A stretch of 64,000 nucleotides of DNA from Vannielia litorea (GTDB taxonomy: Bacteria > Pseudomonadota > Alphaproteobacteria > Rhodobacterales > Rhodobacteraceae): assembly GCF_900142295.1 (NCBI RefSeq), contig NZ_FSRL01000001.1, positions 186,001 to 250,000 on the forward strand, written 5' to 3'. The first letter of the stretch is position 1, and the number at the start of each line of letters is the position of its first letter. Positions 8,383-17,263 of this stretch are shown here, piece by piece. The position numbers and the translations under genes were made by a program. Under the pieces are notes generated by a model, which saw nothing but the letters and a program-made list of their open reading frames with translations, was not told the origin of the DNA and did not search any database.

Positions 8383-9597
8383 TCATATTCCCAGTTTCTG
8401 CATCTTTTCCCAGAGCGTCGTGCGGGAGACCTTCAGAACCCGTGCCGCCTCGCTGACCTGCCCGCCTGTCTGGTCCAGCACCTTGATGATCTGCCGCCGT
8501 TCCGCGTTTTCCCGGGCCTGCGACAGGGTCTTAACTTCGGCGCCGTGCTCGGTCAGTTCGGGAAACACATCGGCCGGGAAGATCCAGGCGCCCTCTGCGG
8601 CCCTCAGCGCCCGCTGCATCCGCGCCCGCAGCTCACGCCCGTTCCCCGGCCAGTCGTGGTCGCGCATCGCCGAGAGGGCCAGGTCGGAGATGCCCCGCAG
8701 GGGTGTTTCGCGCCGCGCGTTCATCGTCTGGAAGAACTGCCCCGCGAGCCAGACGGTATCTTCCGGGCGCTGCGCCAGCGACGGCACGACGATCTCGTTG
8801 GCGATCAGTGCAAAATGCAGGTCGCCCCGAAAGCCGCCGGCCTCCACCTTCTCGCCGATCCGGGTGCCCGACGTGGCGATCAGCCGGAAGGGTGCACGTT
8901 CCAGCCAGTCAAGCAGCAGGTCCTGGCTCTCGGGGGCCAGCCGGCCAACCCCGCTGAGAAAGATCGTGCCCTCGCCCACGTCTGACATCGCCTTCTTCAA
9001 CGCGGCGTCAGGCGCCTCGTCGCGCAATGCGTTGACCGTGATATAGGGCGCGGCCCGCCTGTCTGAGAGGCCATGGATGCGCTCCGCGAGCAGCGCCTTG
9101 CCGAGGCCGCGTTCACCCCGGATGAGCACGGGCGCGTCGCTCGCTCCGGCCTCCGCCACCTGCCGTTCGACCTGGCGCGCCAGCGCCGAGACCCCAACCT
9201 GGGGAGGCAGGCTCTGGGGCGTGTCGGGGCGCAGGATGAGCGCCAGCCGGTCGAGGAAGGCGGCAAGTTCGAAGGGTTTGGTCATGTAGTCCGCCGCACC
9301 TGCCCGAAGCAGCCGGACGGCTTGGTCGATCTCGCCCTGACCGGTAATGAACAGAAAAGGCGGTGGCGTGATGGAGCCGGTGACGGTGTTGAAGATGTCC
9401 TCCCCCGAGCCGTCCGGCAGGCGGATGTCGCAGATCACCGCGTCGACCGGACGGCGCGGCGTGCGTACGGCCGCCACGCCCCGCGTCGCCTGCCGGACCC
9501 AGGTGACGTCTGCGCCTTCCAGCTCGAGCCGTTGAAGGAGCGAGTGGCCCATGATGGGGTCATCCTCGATGAGCACGACGTGGCGACCTGTCAGCAT
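8383..9597 (-). CDS. aioR: Response regulator of the arsenite-sensing system (NtrC-like, degenerate AAA+ domain)
   Basis: 404 residues: an N-terminal receiver with the phospho-acceptor Asp in ICDIRLPDGSG (about residue 53), a central AAA+ region, and a C-terminal Fis-type helix-turn-helix ending in AARVLKVSRTTLWEKMQKLG. The central domain is unusual: Walker A is GERGLGKA, the GAFTGA loop that contacts sigma-54 is missing altogether, and the Walker B acidic pair is SG (GTIFLSGVG). The family role is to activate aioBA when AioS phosphorylates it. Its start overlaps the aioS stop. Whether it still works through sigma-54 is doubtful on sequence. Confidence 0.88.
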   Translation of the reverse strand: MLTGRHVVLIEDDPIMGHSLLQRLELEGADVTWVRQATRGVAAVRTPRRPVDAVICDIRLPDGSGEDIFNTVTGSITPPPFLFITGQGEIDQAVRLLRAGAADYMTKPFELAAFLDRLALILRPDTPQSLPPQVGVSALARQVERQVAEAGASDAPVLIRGERGLGKALLAERIHGLSDRRAAPYITVNALRDEAPDAALKKAMSDVGEGTIFLSGVGRLAPESQDLLLDWLERAPFRLIATSGTRIGEKVEAGGFRGDLHFALIANEIVVPSLAQRPEDTVWLAGQFFQTMNARRETPLRGISDLALSAMRDHDWPGNGRELRARMQRALRAAEGAWIFPADVFPELTEHGAEVKTLSQARENAERRQIIKVLDQTGGQVSEAARVLKVSRTTLWEKMQKLGI

Positions 9598-11021
9598 GGG
9601 GTCTCTTCCATCGCAGGCAGCCGCACCGTGATTTCCGTCTGCGCGCCCACGCGGTCGCTGCTCACCTCGCCACCGAGCCCGGCCACCACATCGCGCACCA
9701 GCCGCAAACCGACACCGCCGCCGGGCTCGACCGGCGTTGCCGAGAGGAGCCGCGCCCTGGCTGCTTCCGACAGGCCCGGCCCGTCGTCGGTGACCTTCAG
9801 CACGAGGGCGCCGTTCTGCAGGCGGGCGGACAGCCCGACCGCTCCGCCCTGCGGTGCGGCCGATGAGGCGTTCAGAAGCAGGTTCAATGCGATCTGTCGC
9901 ACAGGGCCCGAGGGAAAACTGCCAAACCGGGCCGCTTCGCCGTCGATCACCCAGTCGAGCCGCTGCTGGCGGTGACTGGTTTCAGGCTCGAAAAGCAGCC
10001 GCAGGTCCTCAAAATCGGTGGGCGACAGCATGCGGCTGGACCGGTCGATACGGTTCTCTTCAAGGATCGCCCGGCTCACGTCGCGCAGATGGCGCAGGCC
10101 CCGGTCCAGCAGGTCGACCGACCGGTGCACCACCTCCGGGCGGTTGGCATAGGCGCGGATCGTGTCAGTCGCGTTCAGCAGCCCGCCAAGCGGGTTGTTG
10201 ACCTCATGAGCCAGCGAGGAGGACAGTCGGCCAAGGCTGACAAAGCGCTCGCGTTCGGCCAGTCGCCGTTCGGCCTCGGCCCGGGCGTCGATCGCTCCGG
10301 CCATGCCGTTGAAGCTGCGCAGGAGTTGTGCCAGCACCGTATCTGATCGCGGAATAGCCGCCTCCGGGATCGGCCGGGGCTGACCGCCCGCCTCGCCCAT
10401 GTGCCGCGTGAGGAGCTCGACGGGTTTCAGCATACGCGCCACAACGAACGCCCCCGCAAGCCCCAGGATCAGGGTCGCCAGCGCGTTGCCCGCCAGGAGG
10501 GCCAGGGCGGTGGCGCGCCGCTGCGCCAGGAGGTCGCTCACGTCGAGCTCGGTCACGATGCGGCCCACGTCACGGCCCTGCACCGTGAGCGGCGCACGCA
10601 CCCGCACGACCGAGCTGCCGCTGAGCGCCGTAACCTCACCCACCAGAACCGCGTCGGCTGCAAAGATGCCGATGTCGCTGTCGACCGGTGCGCGGTTCGG
10701 ATCCGTTGCGGCCAGCACACGGCCATGATCATCGGCCACGACGGTAAACAGAACCCGCCCGCCCGATGCGCTGGTTCGGGCGCGGTCAAGGGTGTCATAG
10801 ACCTCCCAGACATCGCGGTGCAGAGCGAAGGGCCCCAGCGCCACGGCAAGGCCCTCCACGTGCAGCCGTGCGAACTCCTGCAGCCGGGCGCTCTGCAGGC
10901 GCGCGAGGGTGGAGAGCACCTGCTGCGAGGCCACCAGCCCCAGCAGGACCATCAGGCAGGCCGTGGCCAGTGCGACCCGGATGGTGACGGGCCATTTTCC
11001 GGGGCGAAGCACCTTGCTCAT
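9591..11021 (-). CDS. aioS: Arsenite-responsive sensor histidine kinase
   Basis: 476 residues. One membrane segment near residues 12-32 and another near 175-197 enclose a periplasmic sensor region; HAMP-like sequence follows. The phospho-acceptor His lies in SSSLAHEVNNPLGGLLNATD, and the ATPase domain shows NLLLNASSAA, DDGPGLS and GGGVGLRLVRD. In the known aio systems the kinase responds to arsenite bound by the periplasmic AioX. The start overlaps the aioX stop by 4 bases (ATGA), and the 3' end overlaps aioR by 7 bases, so the three are co-translated. Confidence 0.93.
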   Translation of the reverse strand: MSKVLRPGKWPVTIRVALATACLMVLLGLVASQQVLSTLARLQSARLQEFARLHVEGLAVALGPFALHRDVWEVYDTLDRARTSASGGRVLFTVVADDHGRVLAATDPNRAPVDSDIGIFAADAVLVGEVTALSGSSVVRVRAPLTVQGRDVGRIVTELDVSDLLAQRRATALALLAGNALATLILGLAGAFVVARMLKPVELLTRHMGEAGGQPRPIPEAAIPRSDTVLAQLLRSFNGMAGAIDARAEAERRLAERERFVSLGRLSSSLAHEVNNPLGGLLNATDTIRAYANRPEVVHRSVDLLDRGLRHLRDVSRAILEENRIDRSSRMLSPTDFEDLRLLFEPETSHRQQRLDWVIDGEAARFGSFPSGPVRQIALNLLLNASSAAPQGGAVGLSARLQNGALVLKVTDDGPGLSEAARARLLSATPVEPGGGVGLRLVRDVVAGLGGEVSSDRVGAQTEITVRLPAMEETPC

Positions 11022-11866
11022 CGGCCCGGAACATCGGCCATGCGGGCGGCGATGCCATCGAAGAGGGCGGGGCTGCCCGCGTCGATGCGGTCGAGAAAGA
11101 GAAGCCGAAGCGCATCGCGTCCGGCCTCTGTATCACCCAGCCCGCGAAGCGCCGCGCCGAAGCGCTGAACCTGGCTGTCCTCGGCCCTGTCGGCCCGCGC
11201 GGCAAGCGGCGGAAAGCCCAGCCACTCGGATCGGGTGATGACACGCGTGCGCTCGGTCAGCGCGGGCTCGACGCTGGAGAGAACCTCCCAGACGTATCCA
11301 TCGACGCTGCCGGAGCGTGTCAGCCCGTCGGCCACCGCGCGCACCACGTTGCGGTGGCCGTAGGTGAACACGGATCGCGCGAAGAACCTTTCGGGCGTCA
11401 TGCCCATCCGGGCCAGGTCGGAGGCCGTCACGAGGTAGCCAGAGTTGCTGTCGGGGTCCGAAAACGCGTGCACATGCCCGTGCAGGTCCTCGAGCCCTTC
11501 GGCCGGGTCGTTCTGCCCGACGATGAGGTAGGACTGGTAGAGGGGCCGACCGCGCCAGACCGGCACACCGAGCAGCGAGAGGGTGTCGCGCTGCTGCAGA
11601 AAAGGGTAGCCGCATATCCAAGCCGCATCGACCGATCCGTCGAGAATGGTGGCCGTGATTTCCTGGTAGGTGCGGCGCTGGATCAGCTCCACCGGCTCTC
11701 CCATGGCAACCGATAGCGCGGTTCGGATGCGGTCGATCACGATGGCATCGTTGTCGAGAAACACCGGCGTGAGCCCCAGTCGAAAGCTCCGGGCCGCACG
11801 CAGGCAAACCGGAGCCCCAAGAACCGCCAGGCTGCTCACTCCCGCGACAAAATGCCTTCGGTCCAT
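11018..11866 (-). CDS. aioX: Periplasmic arsenite-binding sensor protein
   Basis: 282 residues from the start at 11866, chosen because GGGAGGG lies just upstream and the protein then begins with a Tat/Sec-like signal (MDRRHFVAGVSSLAVLGAP). The fold is that of PhnD-type periplasmic binding proteins. C85 in WICGYPF is the likely counterpart of the cysteine shown to be needed for As(III) sensing in Agrobacterium AioX; that match is by motif only. It is the first gene of aioXSR and presents arsenite to AioS. Confidence 0.9.
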   Translation of the reverse strand: MDRRHFVAGVSSLAVLGAPVCLRAARSFRLGLTPVFLDNDAIVIDRIRTALSVAMGEPVELIQRRTYQEITATILDGSVDAAWICGYPFLQQRDTLSLLGVPVWRGRPLYQSYLIVGQNDPAEGLEDLHGHVHAFSDPDSNSGYLVTASDLARMGMTPERFFARSVFTYGHRNVVRAVADGLTRSGSVDGYVWEVLSSVEPALTERTRVITRSEWLGFPPLAARADRAEDSQVQRFGAALRGLGDTEAGRDALRLLFLDRIDAGSPALFDGIAARMADVPGR

Positions 11867-12073
11867 GTATCTGCCCTCCCTGCGTGCGATGCGAGCCCCC
11901 GCGCGGATAACGACTGGCGTCATCCGCATCCCTCCGACCCGCAGGCACTCTCACGACGACCGAGTGTCCGACGCTGCACGCCGGATGCAAGCAAGGAATA
12001 TGCCATTTCCATATTTCATGAAATTGTTAGGTTCAGCATCTAGGCACCCGGTGTCTGAACAATGGGAGACGAC
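11867..12073. promoter_or_regulatory. Divergent intergenic region between aioX and the phnD-like gene
   Basis: No gene is seen. The right half is AT-richer and holds the perfect 12-bp palindrome ATTTCATGAAAT (12013-12024) and an inverted repeat GTTCAG...CTGAAC (12031-12036 and 12055-12060) just before the phnD-like start. Either could be an operator. No clear PhoB box (CTGTCAT repeats) is visible. Confidence 0.45.
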
Positions 12074-13024
12074 ATGACTATCCGCACCACTCTTGCTGCC
12101 GTCGCAGCACTCGCACTCGCCAGCCCCGCCGCCGCCGAATTCGCCCTCGACGAGCGTTTCACCGATGCCGATGGGGACCTGGTCGCCGACATCCCCACCG
12201 ACGAATCCCAGCTTGTCGATCCCGACACGCTGATCTTCGCCTATACCCCGGTCGAGGATCCGGCGGTCTACGCAGAGGTCTGGCAGGGCTTTCTCGACCA
12301 CATGTCCGAGGTGACCGGCACGCAGGTGCAGTTCTTCCCGGTCCAGTCCAATGCGGCCCAGATCGAGGCCATGCGGGCCGGGCGTCTGCACGTCGCGGGC
12401 TTCAACACCGGCTCCAACCCGCTCGCCGTGGCCTGCGCCGGTTTCCGCCCGTTCACGATGATGGCGGCCGAAGACGGCTCCTTCGGTTACGAGATGGAGA
12501 TCATCACCTACCCCGACTCCGGCATCGCCGAAGTGGCCGATATCGCGGGTCAGAAGATGGCCTTCACCTCCGAGACCTCCAACTCCGGGTTCAAGGCGCC
12601 CTCCGCCATTCTCGCAGCCGACTTCGGCATGAAGGCGGGTGAGGACTTCGAGCCGGTGTTCTCCGGCGCGCATGACAACTCGATCCTGGGCGTGGCCAAC
12701 AAGGACTACCCCGCCGCCGCCATCGCCAACTCGGTGAAAGGCCGCATGATCGAGCGCGAAGTGGTGACCGAGGATCAGCTGGTCACGCTCTACACCTCGC
12801 AGACCTTCCCCACCACGGGCTACGGGATCGCGCATAACCTCACCCCCGACCTGCAGCAGAAGATCCAGGACGCCTTCTTCAGCTTCGACTGGGAAGGCAG
12901 CGCGCTGGAAGAAGAATTCAGCAAGTCCGGCGAGGCCAAGTTCATCCCGATCACCTTCCAGAAGGACTGGGAAGTGATCCGCAAGATCGACGATGCCAAT
13001 GGTGTCGTCTACGACTGCAACTGA
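12074..13024 (+). CDS. phnD: PhnD/PtxB-like oxyanion ABC transporter substrate-binding protein
   Basis: 316 residues from the ATG at 12074 (GGGAG 6 bases upstream; the ATG at 12062 lies on the ribosome site). A Sec signal peptide ends near SPAAAE. The body matches phosphate/phosphite/phosphonate-binding proteins: LIFAYTPVEDPAVYAEVWQG, then a GRLHVAGFNTGSNPLAV segment, and SETSNSGFKAPSAIL, the loop that usually contacts the oxyanion. Setting between aioXSR and ars genes suggests phosphate capture in the presence of arsenate, or binding of an arsenic oxyanion. The ligand cannot be read from sequence. Confidence 0.85.
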   Translation: MTIRTTLAAVAALALASPAAAEFALDERFTDADGDLVADIPTDESQLVDPDTLIFAYTPVEDPAVYAEVWQGFLDHMSEVTGTQVQFFPVQSNAAQIEAMRAGRLHVAGFNTGSNPLAVACAGFRPFTMMAAEDGSFGYEMEIITYPDSGIAEVADIAGQKMAFTSETSNSGFKAPSAILAADFGMKAGEDFEPVFSGAHDNSILGVANKDYPAAAIANSVKGRMIEREVVTEDQLVTLYTSQTFPTTGYGIAHNLTPDLQQKIQDAFFSFDWEGSALEEEFSKSGEAKFIPITFQKDWEVIRKIDDANGVVYDCN

Positions 13025-13048
13025 GCCTACGGCACTGCCAAGAAACCC

Positions 13049-13071
13049 GCGGGCGGCCTCGCGCCGCCCGC
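13049..13071 (+). terminator. Intercistronic hairpin after the binding-protein gene
   Basis: A perfect 9-bp stem GCGGGCGGC/GCCGCCCGC with a 5-base loop is followed by AACCTCTTTT. Lying between phnD and phnC, it probably acts as a partial terminator or RNA stabiliser that keeps binding-protein mRNA in excess, a common arrangement in ABC operons. Confidence 0.6.
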
Positions 13072-13095
13072 AACCTCTTTTGAAAGACACCTGCC

Positions 13096-13917
13096 ATGCT
13101 GACCCTTTCCGCCCTGTCCAAGACCTACAAGACGGGCGATGCCGCGTTGTCCGATGTCAGCCTGACCGTGCCCGAGGGCCAGATCATGGGGCTGATCGGC
13201 CCCTCCGGTGCAGGCAAGTCCACCCTGATCCGCTGCATCAACCGGCTGGTCGAACCCACCGGTGGTGAGGTCCGGCTGGGCGATGTGAACCTTGTCGCCC
13301 TCGGCAAGAGGGAACTGCGCCGCCAGCGCCGCCGGATCGGGATGATCTTTCAGGAATACGCCCTCGTCGAGCGGCTCACGGTGATGGAGAACGTGCTGTC
13401 GGGGCGGCTGGGCTACGTGCCCTTCTGGCGCAGCTTCCTGCGCAAGTATCCCGGCGAGGATATCGCCCGCGCCTACCAGCTGCTCGACCGGGTCGGGCTC
13501 ATGGAACATGCCGACAAGCGCGCCGATGCGCTCTCGGGCGGGCAGCGCCAGCGCGTGGGCATCGCGCGGGCGCTGGCGCAGGATCCCGAGCTGCTGCTGG
13601 TGGATGAGCCCACCGCCAGCCTCGACCCCAAGACCAGTCGGCAGATCATGCGGCTGCTCACCGAGATCTGTGCCGAGCGCGGGCTGCCGGCCATCGTCAA
13701 CATCCACGACGTGCCGCTGGCCCAGCAGTTCATGCAGCGCATTGTGGGCCTGCGCGCCGGGCGCGTGGTGTTCGACGGCCCGCCCGAGGAACTGACCGAG
13801 GCCGCGCTCACCACGATCTACGGCGAGGAAGACTGGAACGCGATGCGCCGGGGCGACGAGGAACAGGCGGCGGCCGAGGCCGATGCCCGCGACCGGATGG
13901 AAGCCCTCGCCCAATGA
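13096..13917 (+). CDS. phnC: Phosphonate/oxyanion-type ABC transporter ATP-binding protein
   Basis: 273 residues, full PhnC length. Walker [10 protein letters not shown], the Q-loop [14 protein letters not shown], signature [15 protein letters not shown] and Walker [13 protein letters not shown] are intact, and the switch His is in [10 protein letters not shown]. It energises the two membrane proteins that follow. The stop overlaps the next start (ATGA). Confidence 0.93.
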   Translation: MLTLSALSKTYKTGDAALSDVSLTVPEGQIMGLIGPSGAGKSTLIRCINRLVEPTGGEVRLGDVNLVALGKRELRRQRRRIGMIFQEYALVERLTVMENVLSGRLGYVPFWRSFLRKYPGEDIARAYQLLDRVGLMEHADKRADALSGGQRQRVGIARALAQDPELLLVDEPTASLDPKTSRQIMRLLTEICAERGLPAIVNIHDVPLAQQFMQRIVGLRAGRVVFDGPPEELTEAALTTIYGEEDWNAMRRGDEEQAAAEADARDRMEALAQ

Positions 13918-14720
13918 GCGCGCCGGCCTACCCCACCACCTGGCGCCGCCCGCCCCAGATCATCAAGGACCGCCGCTGGCGTATTGCGGTGCAGGTCGGC
14001 ATTCTCGTCTACCTCGTGCTCGCGGTCGGTACCGTCGATGTGAACTGGGCCCGCGTCTACGACGGGCTGGAGCGCGGCCAGCGCTTCATCATGGGCTTTC
14101 TGCAACCCGATTTCACCAGCCGTTGGAAGGACATCAGCCAGGGCCTCGTCGAGAGCCTGACCATGACGCTCACCTCCACCGTGGTGGGGGTGGCCATCTC
14201 GGTGCCGATCGGCATCGGAGCCGCGCGCAATCTCGCGCCGCGCTGGATCTACTACATCTGCCGGGGGATCATCGCCGTCAGCCGGGCGTTGCAGGAGGTG
14301 ATCATCGCCATCTTCTTCGTGGCGATGTTCGGCTTCGGGCCCTTCGCAGGCTTCGTCACCCTCTCCTTCGCCACCATCGGCTTCATTGCCAAGCTGCTGG
14401 CCGACGACATCGAGGAGATCGACCCGACCCAGGCCGAGGCGATCCGCTCTACCGGCGCCTCATGGTTGCAACTCGTCAACTACGCCGTGCAGCCGCAGGT
14501 CATGCCCCGGCTCATCGGCCTGTCGCTCTACCGGCTCGACATCAACTTCCGCGAAAGCGCGGTGATCGGCATCGTCGGGGCGGGGGGCATCGGCGCCACG
14601 TTGAACACTGCCATCGACCGCTACGAATACGACAGCGCGGGCGCCATCCTGCTGATCGTCATCGCCATCGTCATGGTGGCCGAATACGGCTCCTCCTACC
14701 TGCGGAAGTTTCTTCAATGA
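13914..14720 (+). CDS. phnE: Phosphonate/oxyanion-type ABC transporter permease 1
   Basis: 268 residues with about six membrane segments and the PhnE-type EAA loop ([20 protein letters not shown]) that docks on PhnC. It overlaps phnC by 4 bases and the second permease by 4 bases, so all are translationally coupled. It forms a heterodimeric pore with the next product. Confidence 0.9.
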   Translation: MSAPAYPTTWRRPPQIIKDRRWRIAVQVGILVYLVLAVGTVDVNWARVYDGLERGQRFIMGFLQPDFTSRWKDISQGLVESLTMTLTSTVVGVAISVPIGIGAARNLAPRWIYYICRGIIAVSRALQEVIIAIFFVAMFGFGPFAGFVTLSFATIGFIAKLLADDIEEIDPTQAEAIRSTGASWLQLVNYAVQPQVMPRLIGLSLYRLDINFRESAVIGIVGAGGIGATLNTAIDRYEYDSAGAILLIVIAIVMVAEYGSSYLRKFLQ

Positions 14721-15529
14721 GCGATCTGTCACATTACAGCCAGGTCTGGACCTATCGCAGCCCGCGCGGTCGGCTGCTGCTCTGGGGTGGCTGGCTGGCG
14801 CTCGTGGCGCTCTTCGTCTTCTGCTGGCAGCTGATGACGGAAAACACGATCTGGTTCTTCGTCACCGACGCCCCCAGCCAAGCCGCCGACATCGGCAGCC
14901 GAATGTGGCCGCCGCGCTGGAGCTACTTGCCCGAGCTCTGGGGCCCGCTCTGGGACACGATCAACATCGCCACGCTGGGCACTTTGGGCGGGGTCGTCAT
15001 GGCCGTGCCGGTGGCGTTTTGTGCCGCGCGCAACACAACGCCCTCGGTGCTGGTGCTGCGGCCCGTTGCGCTCTTCATCATCGTCGCCTCCCGCTCGATC
15101 AACTCGCTGATCTGGGCGCTGCTGCTGGTGGCGATCATCGGGCCGGGGCTGCTGGCGGGCATCGTTGCCATCGCGCTGCGCTCCATCGGTTTCGTCGGCA
15201 AGCTGCTCTACGAGGCCATCGAGGAAACAGACGCCACCCAGATCGAGGCGATCGAGGCCACCGGCGCCAGTGCGGCGCAGGTGCTGAACTACGGCATCGT
15301 GCCCCAGATCATGCCCGCCTTCTGGGGGATCACCGTGTTCCGCTGGGATATCAACATCCGCGAAAGCACGATCCTCGGGCTGGTCGGGGCAGGAGGGATC
15401 GGCCTCAAGCTGCAAGCCTCGCTCAACACCCTCGCGTGGAGCCAGGTCTCGGTGATCCTGCTTCTGATCCTCGCTACAGTCGTGCTCAGCGAATGGGTCT
15501 CTGCAAAGGTCCGCCACGCGCTGATCTGA
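14717..15529 (+). CDS. phnE: Phosphonate/oxyanion-type ABC transporter permease 2
   Basis: 270 residues; the start at 14717 ([11 protein letters not shown]) overlaps the previous stop as ATGA, although the frame is open far upstream. It shows the same EAA loop pattern (EAIEATGASAAQVLNYGIVP) and the conserved WDINIRESTILGLVGAGGIG end region of PhnE proteins. Two different phnE copies in one operon is typical of phosphite and phosphonate importers. No C-P lyase or phosphite dehydrogenase gene follows. Confidence 0.9.
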   Translation: MSDLSHYSQVWTYRSPRGRLLLWGGWLALVALFVFCWQLMTENTIWFFVTDAPSQAADIGSRMWPPRWSYLPELWGPLWDTINIATLGTLGGVVMAVPVAFCAARNTTPSVLVLRPVALFIIVASRSINSLIWALLLVAIIGPGLLAGIVAIALRSIGFVGKLLYEAIEETDATQIEAIEATGASAAQVLNYGIVPQIMPAFWGITVFRWDINIRESTILGLVGAGGIGLKLQASLNTLAWSQVSVILLLILATVVLSEWVSAKVRHALI

Positions 15530-15582
15530 GCCAGGAGGCGCGCGCACAGCGCGCGGCCGGACAGTCGCTAGGTCTCGACGTG

Positions 15583-15801
15583 TCGCCCAACACCGCGCTG
15601 GCCGCAGTGACGGGTGTGATGCTCATCCCCCTTATGTCGTCCTTCGCCGATGGCGCCATGTCGGCGGTGCCCCAGTCGCTCAAGGACGGTGCCCTGGCGC
15701 TCGGTCCCACGCGCGGCGAGACGATGCTGAAGGTGGTCTTCCCCGCGGCCATTCCGGGCATCGTGGGAGGCGTGCTGATGGCTGAGAGCCGCGTGATCGG
15801 G
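15583..15801 (+). pseudogene. Fragment of a phosphate ABC transporter permease (PstC-like)
   Basis: Frame 1 reads VSPNTALAAVTGVMLIPLMS, then AVPQSLKDGALALGPTRGET followed by MLKVVFPAAIPGIVGGVLMA. This is the EAA-loop part of PstC/PstA-type permeases (VPxxLREAALALGATRWET...VVLPAAxPGIVGGVLL). About 70 residues remain; both the N-terminal membrane segments and the rest of the C-terminus are missing. It is a scar of a lost pst gene. Bases 15802-15973 contain nothing else I recognise. Confidence 0.7.
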
Positions 15802-15973
15802 GTCACTCAGCCGGTTGTCCCTTCAGGCCGAACTGGACGAGATCGGCGGCGACGACAGGGAGCAAACCGCGGTAGCGAGCCACGTTGCATCAAAGGGTTG
15901 AGGCGTCTGTTTCCCGCGCTCTGAGCGGCACGGCGGCGGCGCTCCTCGCACGGCAGGGCCTCCGCCCGGGCCG

Positions 15974-17263
15974 TCACTCGTCCCGGTGTGCCGCGGCACG
16001 CCGTTCCCGCAGGATCAGCAGAGAGAGCGCAGCCAGTGCCAGGGTCGCGAGCCCGAGCGCGACGCTCAACGCAAGGTCGTAGCCGGACATCTGCCAGAGC
16101 AGCGCGGCTGCCTGCGGGGCGACGGCCCCGGCAATCAGGAACGGCACCGCCATGAAGCCCGCGATCATGCCAAAGCCACGCCGCCCGAGGATCTCTGCCA
16201 TGACGACGGGCTTCAGGATGCTGATGACCCCGAAACTCGCCCCGAAAAGCAGGGCGAAGGCAAAACCCGCTTCCGGCATGGATGGGACCAGGAAGAAGAG
16301 CACCGCAATCGCGGCCGTCACGCCGACAAAGGACATGGCGGCAACGGTCGAGCCCGACACCCGATGCCCGGCCGCCATCATCGCCAGCCGCCCGGCCACC
16401 TGCATCGGCCCGAAGAGCGAGGCCGCCAGAACCGCCTGGCCCAGGCTCAGCCCCCGGTCGGTCAGGATCGGCATGACATGGGTGACGACCATGGCATAGG
16501 CGAGGCCGATCAGCGAGAAGGCCGCGAGGATCAGCCAGAACTCCGGCCGTGCGCGCGCGGCGACAAATGCGGCGCGGTCCCCGGCCTTTCGTTCGGGCGT
16601 CTCTTGGTCTTCGGGGCAGCACTCGAGCATGGTGGCGCCGGCGAACATCGCAGGCAGCCCGATCAGAACGGCCGCCCCGGCAAAGTACAGAACCGCGCCG
16701 CGCCAGCCCAGGGCTTCGGCCAGAAAGGCGCCCGCGGGATAGGCGAGGGTCGAGGCAAAGCCCGCCACCAGCGTGATCCGCGTGATGCCCTTGCGGGCGC
16801 GCTCATGGGTGGTGCGGGTGACGAAGGCAAAGCAGGGTTCGTAAAGGCACAGCCCCTCCGCCACACCGAGCCCCAGCCAGGCCAGGAAGAAAACCGCGTA
16901 GCTCTGCGACCCGGCCAGCACCAGCAGGGCCCCCGTGCCGATGGCCATCCCCCCGGTCAGCAGCCAGCGCCCCTTGCCCGCATCCACCATGCGGCCGGCA
17001 AAGGGCGATACCACGGCGGCCATCAGCGTGGCGCACATGAAGGCGAAGGCCAGCCAGCCCTTGCCGTAGGGCAACGCCTCTTCCCAGGCGAGCAGCAGCG
17101 CCGCGAAGATGTAGAAGAACGCGCCATACCCCACGGTCTGCGCCACGCCCAAGAGCCAGAAGGCAAGCCGCTCGGCCCGTTCGGGGTGGGCCTGCGCAAA
17201 GCGATGCGGATCGAGCCCGAGGGTCGCGAAGGCCCGGTCGATCCCGGAGGCCAGGCCAGCCAT
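15974..17263 (-). CDS. Major facilitator superfamily transporter of the ars operon
   Basis: 429 residues with about 12 membrane segments. The ATG at 17263 overlaps the arsH stop (TGATG); a GTG one codon earlier is an alternative. It is the last gene of acr3-arsC-arsH-MFS, so efflux of an arsenical is plausible. The MFS exporter ArsJ works with a GAPDH partner gene, which is absent here, and I cannot separate this protein from other drug or oxyanion exporters by eye. Substrate is unassigned. Confidence 0.8.
   Translation of the reverse strand: MAGLASGIDRAFATLGLDPHRFAQAHPERAERLAFWLLGVAQTVGYGAFFYIFAALLLAWEEALPYGKGWLAFAFMCATLMAAVVSPFAGRMVDAGKGRWLLTGGMAIGTGALLVLAGSQSYAVFFLAWLGLGVAEGLCLYEPCFAFVTRTTHERARKGITRITLVAGFASTLAYPAGAFLAEALGWRGAVLYFAGAAVLIGLPAMFAGATMLECCPEDQETPERKAGDRAAFVAARARPEFWLILAAFSLIGLAYAMVVTHVMPILTDRGLSLGQAVLAASLFGPMQVAGRLAMMAAGHRVSGSTVAAMSFVGVTAAIAVLFFLVPSMPEAGFAFALLFGASFGVISILKPVVMAEILGRRGFGMIAGFMAVPFLIAGAVAPQAAALLWQMSGYDLALSVALGLATLALAALSLLILRERRAAAHRDE

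Noticed and set aside
12013..12060. Pho box controlling the phnD-like operon
   Set aside because: No tandem CTGTCAT-like repeats are present; only a 12-bp palindrome and a loose inverted repeat are seen.
15974..17263. MFS gene as arsJ
   Set aside because: ArsJ acts with a GAPDH gene making 1-arseno-3-phosphoglycerate; no GAPDH gene is in the operon.
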